From contig NZ_BLLB01000002.1 in the NCBI RefSeq assembly GCF_010723735.1, positions 620,001-684,000 on the forward strand: DNA of 64,000 bases, read 5' to 3'. The position numbers and the translations under genes were made by a program. Positions 53,663 to 61,960 of the stretch are shown one piece after another (position 1 is the stretch's first letter; every line of letters starts with the position of its first letter). This DNA is from Mycolicibacterium hippocampi (GTDB lineage Bacteria; Actinomycetota; Actinomycetes; Mycobacteriales; Mycobacteriaceae). A model generated the notes under the pieces. That model saw only the letters and a program-made list of their open reading frames with translations. It was not told the DNA's origin and ran no database searches.

Positions 53663-53685
53663 GGGGGCCTTGCCGCAAGACCCCC
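53663..53685. terminator. Hairpin between the oxidoreductase and arr genes
   Basis: Stem GGGGG-c-CTTG / CAAG-a-CCCCC with a 3-base loop and one mismatch. It lies after the oxidoreductase stop (minus strand) and 51 bp upstream of the arr start. There is no T-run. It may terminate or attenuate read-through into arr. Confidence 0.45.
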
Positions 53686-53719
53686 CTCCCGCCATATAGT
53701 GAAAGGGGCCGAAGTGCGT

Positions 53720-54769
53720 CTAGGTCACAGAGAGCAGCAGTTTGCCCGCCAGACGGCCTGATTCGAGGATGCGGTGGGCCTCTTGCACGTCGTCGAACGC
53801 CAGTACGCGGTCGATGCCGATCGTCAGCGCGCCGCGCTCACGGGCATCGATGATGTACGACTTGGCGGCCGCGAGACGATCGGGGAACTCCACGAGTTCG
53901 AAGAGGTCGACGAACGAGATCGATTTGCGGTCCAGCGCCACCAGTGGCACATCGACGCGGGCGGCACGGATGTCCGGTGAGGTCTGAGCTCCGTAGCAGA
54001 GCACGTGCCCGAACTGCGCGGTCGCGTCGACGAGAGCACTCAGTAACGGCCCGCCCACGGTGTCGTAGACCACCGTGGCGCCGCGTCCGCCGGTGATGGT
54101 GGCAACCATGCCGGCGAGGTCTTCGTTGTCTGTGGCGATCGCGTGATCGGCGCCCAGCGCAACAAGTTCGGACTTGCGCGCCGCGGTGCGCGTCGTCGCG
54201 ATCACAGTGGCGCCGAGGTCGTGTGCGATCTGGATCAGCGCGGTGCCCACCGACGACGTCCCGGCAGTCACGATCACGGTGTCACCCGCGCTGACCGGCA
54301 CCTTGGTGGCCAGGGTGTAGGCCTGCAGGCCAGCCATCCATGTCGCGGCCTCTTCCTCGTCGGAGCGGTGATCGGCGATGTGGACGAGGGCTTCGACCGG
54401 TACGTCTGCGTGTGTGGCGTAGGTGCCGGTGCCCACGGTCGGCGACTGGATGGGCAGGATCGCCACCCGATCACCGACCTGGAAACCGTCGACGTCCGAC
54501 GCGATCTCGATGAGGCTTCCTGCCGCCTCGACGCCGAGCGTCGCCGGCAATGTGGGGGCGATCACGTAGTGGTCGCGGCGGAACAGCGCCTCAAAGCGAT
54601 TCAACCCGATCGTGCGGATCTGGACCCGCACGTGCCCGGGCGGCAGCGCCTCTAGTTGCAGCGGCACCATCTCCAGAACCTCGGGCCCGCCGAGCTGGCT
54701 GAACTGCACCCGCCGCATGCCCGAAGCAGCGCCGTCGGCACGCGGTGCATCAATAGTCAATGGGTTCAA
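53720..54769 (-). CDS. Quinone-oxidoreductase-like zinc-less alcohol dehydrogenase (MDR family)
   Basis: A 349-residue MDR protein. GroES-like N-terminus with LGGPEVLEM and GLNRFEALFRRD, then a Rossmann domain (about 160-300) with VTAGTSSVGTALIQIA. No catalytic-zinc Cys/His are present, as in NADPH:quinone oxidoreductases. The start is uncertain: a TTG at 54769 has GGAG 8 nt upstream and suits the transcription start; an ATG at 54718, without a Shine-Dalgarno, gives the usual family N-terminus (MRRVQF). Its promoter carries two Rrf2-type operators. It probably handles quinones or reactive electrophiles. Confidence 0.85.
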   Translation of the reverse strand: MNPLTIDAPRADGAASGMRRVQFSQLGGPEVLEMVPLQLEALPPGHVRVQIRTIGLNRFEALFRRDHYVIAPTLPATLGVEAAGSLIEIASDVDGFQVGDRVAILPIQSPTVGTGTYATHADVPVEALVHIADHRSDEEEAATWMAGLQAYTLATKVPVSAGDTVIVTAGTSSVGTALIQIAHDLGATVIATTRTAARKSELVALGADHAIATDNEDLAGMVATITGGRGATVVYDTVGGPLLSALVDATAQFGHVLCYGAQTSPDIRAARVDVPLVALDRKSISFVDLFELVEFPDRLAAAKSYIIDARERGALTIGIDRVLAFDDVQEAHRILESGRLAGKLLLSVT

Positions 54770-54844
54770 CGTCTTTACTCCAACCGAGTCGATACGTGCA
54801 TTGTCGGGGCAGATCCAGAAGCTCGACCTCACGCCCCAATTGGT

Positions 54845-54861
54845 GTAACCAGTGTTGTTAC
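54845..54861. promoter_or_regulatory. Rrf2-type operator 1 (GTAAC-N7-GTTAC)
   Basis: 17-bp inverted repeat GTAACCAGTGTTGTTAC, beginning about 6 nt downstream of the -10 of the oxidoreductase promoter, so covering the transcription start. Centre 30 bp from operator 2. Confidence 0.65.
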
Positions 54862-54874
54862 AGCTCTACTGTAT

Positions 54875-54891
54875 GTAACCAAGCTTGTTAC
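54875..54891. promoter_or_regulatory. Rrf2-type operator 2, inside the -35/-10 spacer
   Basis: GTAACCAAGCTTGTTAC, a 17-bp inverted repeat with AAGCTT centre. On the minus strand TTGACT (54897-54892) and TACAGT (54873-54868) flank it with an 18-bp spacer, so the operator fills the promoter spacer of the oxidoreductase gene. The same design recurs at 57182-57198. Confidence 0.7.
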
Positions 54892-54933
54892 AGTCAAGAG
54901 GGCAGCGGCGGTATTGCAGAGCCGGATTGCGGC

Positions 54934-55299
54934 CTACGGTTCACCGGCGACGCAGAACACATTGCCCTCAGGGTCGGCGAGAACCACCCACCCGAATTCG
55001 GCGCTCGCGGCATTCCGGCCCACTTCAGTGGCACCGGCAGCGATCAGCCGGGCCACATCACCCTCCCTGTCGCGAGATTGCAGGTCGAGGTGCCACCGGT
55101 TCTTGCCCGGCGTCGGGTCGGGCACCTTCTGGAATCCCAACCGCAGGCCCTGCGGCGACGCAACCGTCACGAACTCGCCGGGCGCCGCGACAGTCGCCTC
55201 GCCTGCGACGACGCCGGCCCACCAATTGGCCAGCGGCTCCGGGTCGGTGCAGTCGACGGTCACCATGGCGATATCGAGAGTCAGAAATTCGGTGTGCAT
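54934..55299 (-). CDS. VOC (glyoxalase-like) family protein
   Basis: A 121-residue single VOC domain: LDIAMVTVDCTDPEPLANWW, KNRWHLDLQSRDRE and GWVVLADPEGNVFCV. Metal-ligand-like His and Glu are partly present. The family includes glyoxalases, dioxygenases and drug-binding proteins. Last of the LLM-SDR-VOC run, all minus strand with 47-55 bp gaps, probably one operon under the Rrf2-controlled promoter at 57.2 kb. Confidence 0.82.
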   Translation of the reverse strand: MHTEFLTLDIAMVTVDCTDPEPLANWWAGVVAGEATVAAPGEFVTVASPQGLRLGFQKVPDPTPGKNRWHLDLQSRDREGDVARLIAAGATEVGRNAASAEFGWVVLADPEGNVFCVAGEP

Positions 55300-55346
55300 T
55301 GTGGTTGTTCCTTCCGTTGTTGTTACGGGTCGCTGTCACAGACCCC

Positions 55347-56093
55347 TCAGACGTTGGCGCCACCATCGATGATGAGATCCGATCCGGTGACAAAGGACGC
55401 CTTGTCGGACGCCAGGAAGACGGCGCCGGCGGCGATTTCTTCGGCGTCGCCGAGGCGCCCGAAGGGCGTGGTGATGGCGCTGGCACCTTCGTCGCCGAGT
55501 TCGGCCAGGACGTTGCTCATACCGGGGGTCCTCACCGGGCCGGGACACAGGGCCGAGACGCGGATGCCGCGGGGGGCCAGCTCGAGTGCCCAGGAGCGCG
55601 CGAAGTTGCGGATCGCAGCCTTGGTGGCGGCGTACACGCTCATGCCGGGTTGACCGCTGATCCCCGCGATGGAGGACATCAGCACCACCGAGGCACCGTC
55701 GGGTAGCAGCGGCAACGCCTTCTGGACGGTGAACACCAGGCCTTTGACGTTGTCGTCGAAGGTGGTGTCGTAGTGCTCTTCGGTGATCTCGGCCAGGCCG
55801 ATCGGACGGCCGCTGCCGGCGTTGGCGACGAGTACATCGAGGCGGCCGTGGCGTTCGGTGATGGTTGCGTACATCCGGTCCAGGGAGGACAGGTCGGACA
55901 CATCGCCGACAACGCCGGTGACCTCGATGCCGGTGTCGGCCTTGATGTCGGCGACCGCGGCGTCGACCACCTCCTTGCGACGTCCGGTCAGGTAGACCTG
56001 GGCGCCTTCTGCGGCGAAGCTGCGAGCGGTTTCCAGACCGATGCCCGAGCTCCCGCCGGTGATTAGCGCGACCTTGCCGTCGAGTTGTCCCAT
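55347..56093 (-). CDS. SDR family oxidoreductase
   Basis: A 248-residue classical SDR: TGGSSGIG (about 12-19), NAGSG, Ser in MSSIAG, Y-A-A-T-K (about 154-158) and a DGGANV end. ATG at 56093 after GAGGAG. Middle gene of the Rrf2-linked operon with an LLM oxidoreductase upstream and VOC downstream. Probably reduces or oxidises a small carbonyl or alcohol; the exact substrate is unknown. Confidence 0.87.
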   Translation of the reverse strand: MGQLDGKVALITGGSSGIGLETARSFAAEGAQVYLTGRRKEVVDAAVADIKADTGIEVTGVVGDVSDLSSLDRMYATITERHGRLDVLVANAGSGRPIGLAEITEEHYDTTFDDNVKGLVFTVQKALPLLPDGASVVLMSSIAGISGQPGMSVYAATKAAIRNFARSWALELAPRGIRVSALCPGPVRTPGMSNVLAELGDEGASAITTPFGRLGDAEEIAAGAVFLASDKASFVTGSDLIIDGGANV

Positions 56094-56148
56094 TGTGTTT
56101 CTCCTCAAGTGATGGTGGTGGGTGGTCAAAGGGTTTGGTGCCCGACTT

Positions 56149-57054
56149 TCAGCCGAGGTCGATGTGGTCGGCGAGCTGTTTGAGCAGGGGTCGCAGCGTG
56201 TCCTCACCCAGGCCGGCCAGCAGTGTCCGCGCCACCCCTAGCCCGGCGAACTGCCGCAGCTGCGTGACGACCCGATCGAGGGCTACGGTGTCCCCGGCGG
56301 CCGCGGCGATGAGTTCGGCGGTGCTGCCGGGGTAGGGCACTGTCACTTCGATACCGGCAGGATCGCGTTGCAGCCGTTCGGCTTCAGCGTTCATGATGTC
56401 CAGCAGCGGAATGAGCTGTTCGGGTGCGGAGATGCTGGGGAAGTAGCCGTCTCCGATACCGGCGGCTCGGCGGGCCGATCGGTTGGAACGGCCGCCGATG
56501 ACGACTGGCACGGCGCGGGCGGCCGGTTGGGGCAGGCTGATGGCGTTGTCGAACTGGGTATAGGTGTTGTGCACGCTGGCTTTGGTGTCGCGCCACAGGG
56601 CGCGCATGGCCGCCACGTAGTCGTCGTGCCGGCGGCCGCGGTCGGCGAACGGGACGCCTACGGCGTCGAACTCCTCGGCGAGCCAGCCCACCCCGACGCC
56701 CAGCAGCAAGCGTCCTTCGCTGAGGACGTCCAGGGTGGCGGCCTGCTTGGCGAGCACTACTGGATTGCGTTGCGGCAGAACGATCACGCCGGTGCCGAGC
56801 TTGATGTCGCGGGTGACGGCGGCGGCGAAGGCCAGCCAGGTCAGCGGGTCGGCGATGTCGACCTCTTCAGCCCCGCCCATCATCTTGCCGGATTCGTCGT
56901 ACGGGTATTCGGTCTCGTAGCCCGACGGCATGACGACGTGATCGATGGCCCACAGTGACTCCAGTCCCAGCTCCTCAGCCAGGACGGCAGTGGCGCGGGC
57001 TTGCGCTGGTCTGGCTCCGGCACCGACATTGACGGCGAACAGTCCTAGTTTCAT
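56149..57054 (-). CDS. LLM class F420-dependent oxidoreductase
   Basis: A 301-residue luciferase-like monooxygenase-fold protein: MKLGLFAVNVG start, SLWAIDHVVMP, LGTGVIVLPQRNPVVLAKQA and GRLLLGVGVGWLAEEFDAVG, the last a hallmark of mycobacterial F420-type members. No partner subunit. F420 dependence is inferred by family. First gene of the LLM-SDR-VOC operon; AAGGA upstream. Its promoter has TTGACT and TATGTT around an Rrf2 operator. Confidence 0.86.
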   Translation of the reverse strand: MKLGLFAVNVGAGARPAQARATAVLAEELGLESLWAIDHVVMPSGYETEYPYDESGKMMGGAEEVDIADPLTWLAFAAAVTRDIKLGTGVIVLPQRNPVVLAKQAATLDVLSEGRLLLGVGVGWLAEEFDAVGVPFADRGRRHDDYVAAMRALWRDTKASVHNTYTQFDNAISLPQPAARAVPVVIGGRSNRSARRAAGIGDGYFPSISAPEQLIPLLDIMNAEAERLQRDPAGIEVTVPYPGSTAELIAAAAGDTVALDRVVTQLRQFAGLGVARTLLAGLGEDTLRPLLKQLADHIDLG

Positions 57055-57153
57055 GACGTGAAGTCCTTTGGCTCGTCGGATGATCGAAGGTGCTGACCGG
57101 ATGCAAGTTGACGCCCGGCCGCCGGCTGCCCACAGACCGACCGATACGGTGCT

Positions 57154-57170
57154 GTAACTGACATTGTTAC
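57154..57170. promoter_or_regulatory. Rrf2-type operator 3 (GTAAC-N7-GTTAC)
   Basis: GTAACTGACATTGTTAC, starting 4 nt downstream of the -10 (TATGTT on the minus strand) of the LLM operon, so over its transcription start. Centre 28 bp from operator 4. It also lies upstream of the divergent Rrf2 gene. Confidence 0.65.
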
Positions 57171-57181
57171 AGGTAACATAC

Positions 57182-57198
57182 GTAACGAAGTTGGTTAC
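57182..57198. promoter_or_regulatory. Rrf2-type operator 4, inside the -35/-10 spacer
   Basis: GTAACGAAGTTGGTTAC. On the minus strand it sits in the 18-bp spacer between TTGACT and TATGTT of the LLM operon promoter, exactly as operator 2 does for the oxidoreductase. It lies 52 bp before the GTG of the Rrf2 gene and may also autoregulate it. Confidence 0.7.
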
Positions 57199-57249
57199 AG
57201 TCAAGGTGGGTGTGGCCGGAATCAGGGGCAGAGGTCAGGACGGTGCAAG

Positions 57250-57714
57250 GTGAGCGCGAACAGCAGGATGAGTTTGGCGGTGCATGTGTTGACATGGATC
57301 GCCTTCGACCGGCGCGGCACCGACAAGGAAGTAGGCACCTCGCAACGTATCGCCACCAGTGTGAATACCAACCCGGTGGTGATCCGACGATCCCTGATCG
57401 ACCTCCGCGAAGCCGGTCTGGTGGAATCCAGCCGCAGCGGTGGCTGGACGTTGACCAGGGATGCGTCGAAGATCACTCTGCTCGACGTCTACAAAGCGGT
57501 CGGCGGCGGCGAGATCTTCGGTATGCACGCCTCCCCGCCTGACGCCGAATGCTATGTGGGATATGGGATTCAGCCCGTACTCACCCGTGTTTACGAACGC
57601 GCCACCGCAGCATTGTGCGATTCGCTCGCGAAAACCACTATCGCCGACATCCTGCGCGACACCATGGCCGAGTTCGAAACCGGCGCCGGTGCGGGGAGCA
57701 ATCGCGGCCGGTGA
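57250..57714 (+). CDS. Rrf2 family transcriptional regulator
   Basis: A 154-residue Rrf2 protein: wHTH (about 5-75) with TSQRIATSVNTNPVVIRRSL and GLVESSRSGGWTL. Only two Cys (101 in AECYVG, 123), so the three-Cys iron-sulfur cluster of IscR/NsrR is absent; it fits the YwnA-like group with a single reactive Cys in the effector loop. It is divergent from the LLM-SDR-VOC operon, whose promoter, like that of the quinone-oxidoreductase gene, has paired GTAAC-N7-GTTAC sites. It is the probable repressor. GTG at 57250; an ATG at 57268 is the alternative. Confidence 0.88.
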   Translation: MSANSRMSLAVHVLTWIAFDRRGTDKEVGTSQRIATSVNTNPVVIRRSLIDLREAGLVESSRSGGWTLTRDASKITLLDVYKAVGGGEIFGMHASPPDAECYVGYGIQPVLTRVYERATAALCDSLAKTTIADILRDTMAEFETGAGAGSNRGR

Positions 57715-57729
57715 CGGCGCACCGTCAGC

Positions 57730-58131
57730 TCATGGTGTCCGGATCTCGTTGGTGGGAAAGTCCGGGATCGGCGTGAAGACCTCGATCATGGTGGTGTGTT
57801 CGAGCGCCACCGCGGAATGCGGCACACCCCCGGGGATTCCGAGTGCCTCGCCCGGACCCAGAATGAGTTCCCGTCCGTCCACCAGGTATTTCATCCGGCC
57901 GGTGAGGATGACGTCGATCTGTTCCATCGGGTGTACCTCCTGTTCGCTGGGGTCGGCCTGGTTCGGGATGGCGGTGCCCTCGGCGATCTCGACGCGCAGA
58001 ACCTGTGCGACGTCGGCGGTCAGCGCCTTGATGGTGACCCGCTCCCCGAATTCCCCCAGCGGGGTCGGCGTGATGTCGGCCCAGATGCGGTGCTGCGGCC
58101 GTCCGAGCGGCGTGGTGTTGCGGGCGTTCAT
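57730..58131 (-). CDS. Cupin domain protein
   Basis: A 133-residue cupin with strands around HPMEQIDVILTGRMKYLVDG and GEALGIPGGVPHSAVALEH; His/Glu/His ligands appear (HPMEQ...PHSA). Its start region overlaps the end of the LLM gene (LLM stop 58134-58136; an alternative ATG lies at 58140), so the two are coupled. Function is unknown, possibly a small dioxygenase or a lyase. Confidence 0.78.
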   Translation of the reverse strand: MNARNTTPLGRPQHRIWADITPTPLGEFGERVTIKALTADVAQVLRVEIAEGTAIPNQADPSEQEVHPMEQIDVILTGRMKYLVDGRELILGPGEALGIPGGVPHSAVALEHTTMIEVFTPIPDFPTNEIRTP

Positions 58132-58133
58132 GG

Positions 58134-58964
58134 TCACCATCCCAAGGATTCGGTTACGGACAAATAGGAGTCGAGTTGGCTGAAGGTGTCATCTGGGCTG
58201 AGCGTCTCCAGGTCGAACACCACGCGCTCGGCGCCACTGCTCGGGTAACTCTGCAGTGCGTCCTCGGTGATCGGTCCGACATGGGCGACGGTGACGCGGG
58301 TGTCGGTGCCGGTCGCTTCCCGCAATTCCGCTATCGCCGCCGTCGCGTCGGCGCCACTCGCACTGATGGCGTACCAGCCGGCCCCGAACCGCGCGATGCG
58401 CGCAAATGACGCGGGGCCACCACCGAAGTAGAGCGGCATGTGCGGACGCTGCACGGGCTTGGGCCAGGCCATGGACGGTTCCAGCGTGACGAAATCACCC
58501 CGGTACTCCGCAATCTCGCGCGTCCAGAGCGCCTGCATCGTCTCGACGACCTCATCGATCCGCTTGCCGCGGCTGCGCGGATCGATGCCATGGCTCTCCA
58601 TCTCCTCGCGGTTCCATCCGATGCCCATACCGAACAGGAAGCGTCCGCCCGACAGCAGATCGAGGGTTGCGGCCTCCTTTGCGGTGATGATCGGATCGCG
58701 TTGGACGACCAAGGCGACACCCGTGCCCAGCGCCAACGTACTGGTCACCGTTGCGGCAGCCGTGAGCGCCAGGAACGGATCCAGTAGCCGGTAGTACTTC
58801 TCCGGCAACTCGCCGCCGCCGGGATACGGGCTGCGCCGCGAGGCCGGGACGTGGGTGTGCTCGGTGACGAACAAGGAGTCGAACCCGCGGTCTTCGAGTG
58901 CGCGAGCAAGCGCAGCGGGTCCGATTCCCTGGTCGGTGAGGAAGGTGGTAACACCGAATTTCAT
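58134..58964 (-). CDS. LLM class F420-dependent oxidoreductase
   Basis: A 276-residue luciferase-like protein: MKFGVTTFLTD, SLFVTEHTHVP, LGTGVALVVQRDPIITAKEA and GRFLFGMGIGWNREEM. Paralogue of the gene at 56149-57054. GGGAG 5 nt before the ATG at 58964. Operon with the cupin. A degraded version of the Rrf2-type site lies about 195 bp upstream (59157-59166), so control by the same repressor is possible but weak. Confidence 0.86.
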   Translation of the reverse strand: MKFGVTTFLTDQGIGPAALARALEDRGFDSLFVTEHTHVPASRRSPYPGGGELPEKYYRLLDPFLALTAAATVTSTLALGTGVALVVQRDPIITAKEAATLDLLSGGRFLFGMGIGWNREEMESHGIDPRSRGKRIDEVVETMQALWTREIAEYRGDFVTLEPSMAWPKPVQRPHMPLYFGGGPASFARIARFGAGWYAISASGADATAAIAELREATGTDTRVTVAHVGPITEDALQSYPSSGAERVVFDLETLSPDDTFSQLDSYLSVTESLGW

Positions 58965-59156
58965 TGTGTCTCCCTGCCTTCGAGTTGTCCCATCGCTGGG
59001 CCCCCGTCGGCGGCTCGTGCCGTCTCGTGTGTCGGTCACGACGAGTCAACGCCGACAGCGCCGCCGGCAGAAGGACGCAACAGCCTAGGAGTGCCACACC
59101 CTGTTCCGGGCGGGTGACCGCCGGACTTGCGGACGCGATGGGCCTGTGGCAATTCG

Positions 59157-59166
59157 GTTACAGTCA
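59157..59166. promoter_or_regulatory. Partial Rrf2-type half-site (GTTACAGTCA)
   Basis: The same ten bases that end operators 2 and 4 and their -35 (TGACTGTAAC on the minus strand). The second half-site is poor. It lies between the divergent LLM and XRE genes. Confidence 0.3.
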
Positions 59167-59193
59167 GAGGCGACCCACACCGAGAGGTTCATC

Positions 59194-60045
59194 GTGCCAG
59201 TTGATGCGTTGCCGCCGAACAACAGTCTGGGCGAGTTCCTGCGCGCTCAGCGCGCACGTATCACCCCGCAAGAGGTCGGGCTGCCGGTGGCCTCGAGTCG
59301 GCGCGTGGCCGGGTTGCGGCGCGAAGAGGTCGCCGTCCTGTCGGGGGTGAGCTCGGATTACTACGCACGCCTGGAGCAGGGCCGGGAGCGCACCCCGTCC
59401 GCTCCGGTCGTGGACGCCATCTGTCGAGCGTTACGGCTCAATCCGGACGCCCGGGTGCACGCCTTCCGCCTCGCGAAGCTGTCGCCCAGTTGCGCCGCCG
59501 CAGCCGAAGGTGTCAGCCCGGAGCTGCTGCAGACGATGGCCGCCTTCCCGCAGGCGGCTGCCTATGTGACCAACCCGGCGTTCCGGGTACTGATCGCCAA
59601 TCCCGCGGCCTCGGCCCTCATCACACCGTTGCAGCACCGCGAGGTGAACGTCCTGGCCGCGCTGTTCCTGGACCCGGCGACCCGGGAGTTCTACGTGAAC
59701 TGGGACGAGGTGGCCAAAGCCTCGGTCAGTGCGCTGCGGCTGTCCGAGGGGTTCTCCCCGCCCCACCAGGAGGTCGCGGAGCTGATCGCCCGACTGCACC
59801 GCGAGAGCGCGGTCTTCCGCACCCTGTGGGACGACCGAAACGTCGAGGGTCTCACCGTCTCGCAGAAAACGATCCGTCACCCCGACGTCGGGCTGCTGCA
59901 GTTGAGCTACCAGACCTTCGACGTGCGCAGTGCCCCCGGCCAGCAGTTGACCGTGGCCACCGCAGCGCCGGGGTCCGCCAGCGCCGATGCCCTGGCGCTG
60001 CTCGGCTCCCTCGACGCGACCCGGCGCCAGGAGCGGGTCCAGTAG
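59194..60045 (+). CDS. XRE family regulator of the MmyB type
   Basis: A 283-residue regulator. Helix-turn-helix at about 10-70 (FLRAQRARITPQEVGLP, then VAVLSGVSSDYYARLEQGRE) and a C-terminal MmyB-like ligand domain (about 100-270; VLIANPAASALI, FYVNWDEVAKASVSALR, and HPDVGLLQLSYQTFDV). GTG at 59194 follows GAGAGG. MmyB proteins usually control a nearby SDR gene, and one lies 99 bp downstream. The ligand may be a fatty acid. It could be co-transcribed with, or repress, the SDR operon. Confidence 0.87.
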   Translation: MPVDALPPNNSLGEFLRAQRARITPQEVGLPVASSRRVAGLRREEVAVLSGVSSDYYARLEQGRERTPSAPVVDAICRALRLNPDARVHAFRLAKLSPSCAAAAEGVSPELLQTMAAFPQAAAYVTNPAFRVLIANPAASALITPLQHREVNVLAALFLDPATREFYVNWDEVAKASVSALRLSEGFSPPHQEVAELIARLHRESAVFRTLWDDRNVEGLTVSQKTIRHPDVGLLQLSYQTFDVRSAPGQQLTVATAAPGSASADALALLGSLDATRRQERVQ

Positions 60046-60144
60046 TCGCTGCCAGGGTGCTGCGCACCTAGGAAGTCTCGCCATTCCACGTCACCGTGGG
60101 CGGGGGTTGACTTGCCTTCACCAACACGTGAAAGGCAGACACAC

Positions 60145-60888
60145 ATGAGCATCCTCATCATCACCGGAGGCAGCCGAGGTATCGGCGCCGCCACAGCCCT
60201 GGCATCCGCCCAACGCGGCATGGGCGTCATCCTCACCTACAACAGCAACCCGGAACTGGCGAACGACGTCGTCGACACCATCGTTGCGGGCGGAGGTCGG
60301 GCCGTGGCCCTCAGGCTCGACGTGGCCGACAGCTCGTCGTTCCCGGCGTTCAGTGCGGCCGCCCACGAGGCGCTGCGGGGCACCTGGAACAGCAACCACT
60401 TCGACTACCTCGTCAACAATGCCGGCTACGGCCTGTTCACCCCCATCACCGCGGTCACCGAGGCAGAATTCGAGGGACTGTTCAACGTGCACCTGAAGGG
60501 GCCGTTCTTCCTCACCCAGGCGCTGCTGCCGCTGATCGCCGACGGCGGTCAGATCGTAAACCTGACCAGCGCGACCACCCGGGTGACCACCCCCGGTGTC
60601 GCGCCGTACGCCAGCTTCAAGGGCGGACTCGAGGTGCTGACCCGTTACATGGCCAAGGAGTTCGGCGACCGGCAGATCAGGGTGAACGCCGTCTCTCCTG
60701 GGCCGATCCGCACCGAGCTCGGCGGCGGGCTCAACGGCGAATTCGAGGCGCTGCTGTCCGCACAGACAGCGTTGGGTCGCGTCGGTGAACCCGAGGACGT
60801 GGCCGACGCGATCGTGAGCCTGCTCTCCGAGGACAACCGGTGGATCAACGCCCAGTCGGTCGAAGTCGCCGGCGGCTTCGTCATCTGA
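60145..60888 (+). CDS. SDR family oxidoreductase
   Basis: A 247-residue SDR: ITGGSRGIG (about 6-14), VNNAG, Ser in LTSATTR, Y-A-S-F-K (about 155-159), and EVAGGFVI at the end. TTGACT at 60105-60110 is a possible -35. First of four consecutive plus-strand genes (SDR, GyrI-like, VOC, saccharopine-dehydrogenase-like) with 3-36 bp gaps, likely one operon under the XRE regulator. Confidence 0.87.
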   Translation: MSILIITGGSRGIGAATALASAQRGMGVILTYNSNPELANDVVDTIVAGGGRAVALRLDVADSSSFPAFSAAAHEALRGTWNSNHFDYLVNNAGYGLFTPITAVTEAEFEGLFNVHLKGPFFLTQALLPLIADGGQIVNLTSATTRVTTPGVAPYASFKGGLEVLTRYMAKEFGDRQIRVNAVSPGPIRTELGGGLNGEFEALLSAQTALGRVGEPEDVADAIVSLLSEDNRWINAQSVEVAGGFVI

Positions 60889-60923
60889 TGAGCCACTTCG
60901 AAACACTCAGGGAGACAGACGCA

Positions 60924-61541
60924 ATGATCACCGGTTACGACCAGGCCTCAGGCGAGCCGCAACTCGTGCGCGCACCGCGCACCACATTCGTGTCGGTGTC
61001 GGGAGCCGGGGCGCCGGCCGCGCCGGCATGGCACCGCAAGAAGCGACTCGTCACCGACATCGCGCGTCAGCTCGCGACCGTCGGCCTGGCACCCGATGGA
61101 CAGCCGGCCGAACATCTGCAGTACCACTATCTGCCGAGCATGCCGCCGACGAACATCGCCGACTTCTACAGTGTCAATCCGCTCACCGAGCTGCACTATC
61201 GGGTGTTGGCCAGGGTCGCCGACAAGGTGACACCGGAAGACATCGCTCAGGCGCGACGCTCCGCTTCCAGCTACTTCGATGACGACGACGAGATCGAAAT
61301 CCACCTCATCCCCGAGCAACTCGTCATCCAAGTGATGCACCGGGGCCCCTTCGCCAACGAACTGGCCACACTGGAGCGCCTCGGCGCGGCCGCCGACGAC
61401 TTCGGCGTCACACGCAGCGGTCCGCACCAGGAGATCCACCTCGACCCCTTCACCCTCGACACACCACAAGACACCTTGCGCACAATCCTTCGGGATCCCG
61501 TCGCCAGAACCCACCCTCCTACCAGCCACCCCGGTTCCTAA
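60924..61541 (+). CDS. GyrI-like small-molecule-binding domain protein
   Basis: A 205-residue protein similar to GyrI-like/AraC-effector domains: VRAPRTTFVSVSG, LQYHYLPSMPP, FYSVNPLTELHYRV and EQLVIQVMHRGPF. Such domains bind drug-like or lipid ligands. No DNA-binding domain. ATG at 60924 is preferred (CAGGGAGA upstream); an ATG at 60888 overlapping the SDR stop would add 12 residues. It may be a ligand sequestering or hydrolytic protein for the SDR operon. Confidence 0.75.
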   Translation: MITGYDQASGEPQLVRAPRTTFVSVSGAGAPAAPAWHRKKRLVTDIARQLATVGLAPDGQPAEHLQYHYLPSMPPTNIADFYSVNPLTELHYRVLARVADKVTPEDIAQARRSASSYFDDDDEIEIHLIPEQLVIQVMHRGPFANELATLERLGAAADDFGVTRSGPHQEIHLDPFTLDTPQDTLRTILRDPVARTHPPTSHPGS

Positions 61542-61561
61542 CTGCAGGAAGCGAGACACCC

Positions 61562-61957
61562 ATGCTCGACCACGTATTCATCTCGGTCAGCGACCTCGAC
61601 CGGTCCATCGATTTCTACACCGCGGCACTCACCCCGCTCGGTATCACCGCCCGCGTCGACTACGACGGAAACGAGGGCCCGGCAGGGCATCCGGACCTGA
61701 AGGGATTCGGGGCCGACGGCCGTATCTTCTTCTGGCTCAGACACGGAAACGTCGACAGCCGCGCCGCTCACATCGGGTTCGTCGCCGACAGTACCGCCGA
61801 GGTCGACGCCGCATATGCTGCTGCGATGGCCGTGGGCGCCACCGACAACGGGGCACCCGCGCCGCGCGCCTACTACGATCCCCGCTACTACGCCGCCAAC
61901 GTCTTCGATCCCGACGGCTACAGCCTTGAATTCACCTACAAGAGCTGGCAGCACTGA
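61562..61957 (+). CDS. VOC (glyoxalase-like) family protein
   Basis: A 131-residue single VOC domain: MLDHVFISVSDLDRSIDFYT with His4, AAHIGFVADS, and FDPDGYSLEFTYK with Glu, i.e. the usual metal triad H-H-E is present. A lactoylglutathione-lyase- or dioxygenase-like role is possible. Third gene of the XRE-linked operon; GGAAG precedes the ATG. Confidence 0.85.
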   Translation: MLDHVFISVSDLDRSIDFYTAALTPLGITARVDYDGNEGPAGHPDLKGFGADGRIFFWLRHGNVDSRAAHIGFVADSTAEVDAAYAAAMAVGATDNGAPAPRAYYDPRYYAANVFDPDGYSLEFTYKSWQH

Positions 61958-61960
61958 CTC

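Noticed and set aside
54892..57204. TTGACTGT shared by the Rrf2-linked promoters and the MerR-linked boxes, as one common operator
   Set aside because: Only TTGACTGT (mostly the -35) is common. The following bases differ fully (AACNNN... versus GCCGCAG), so they are separate systems.
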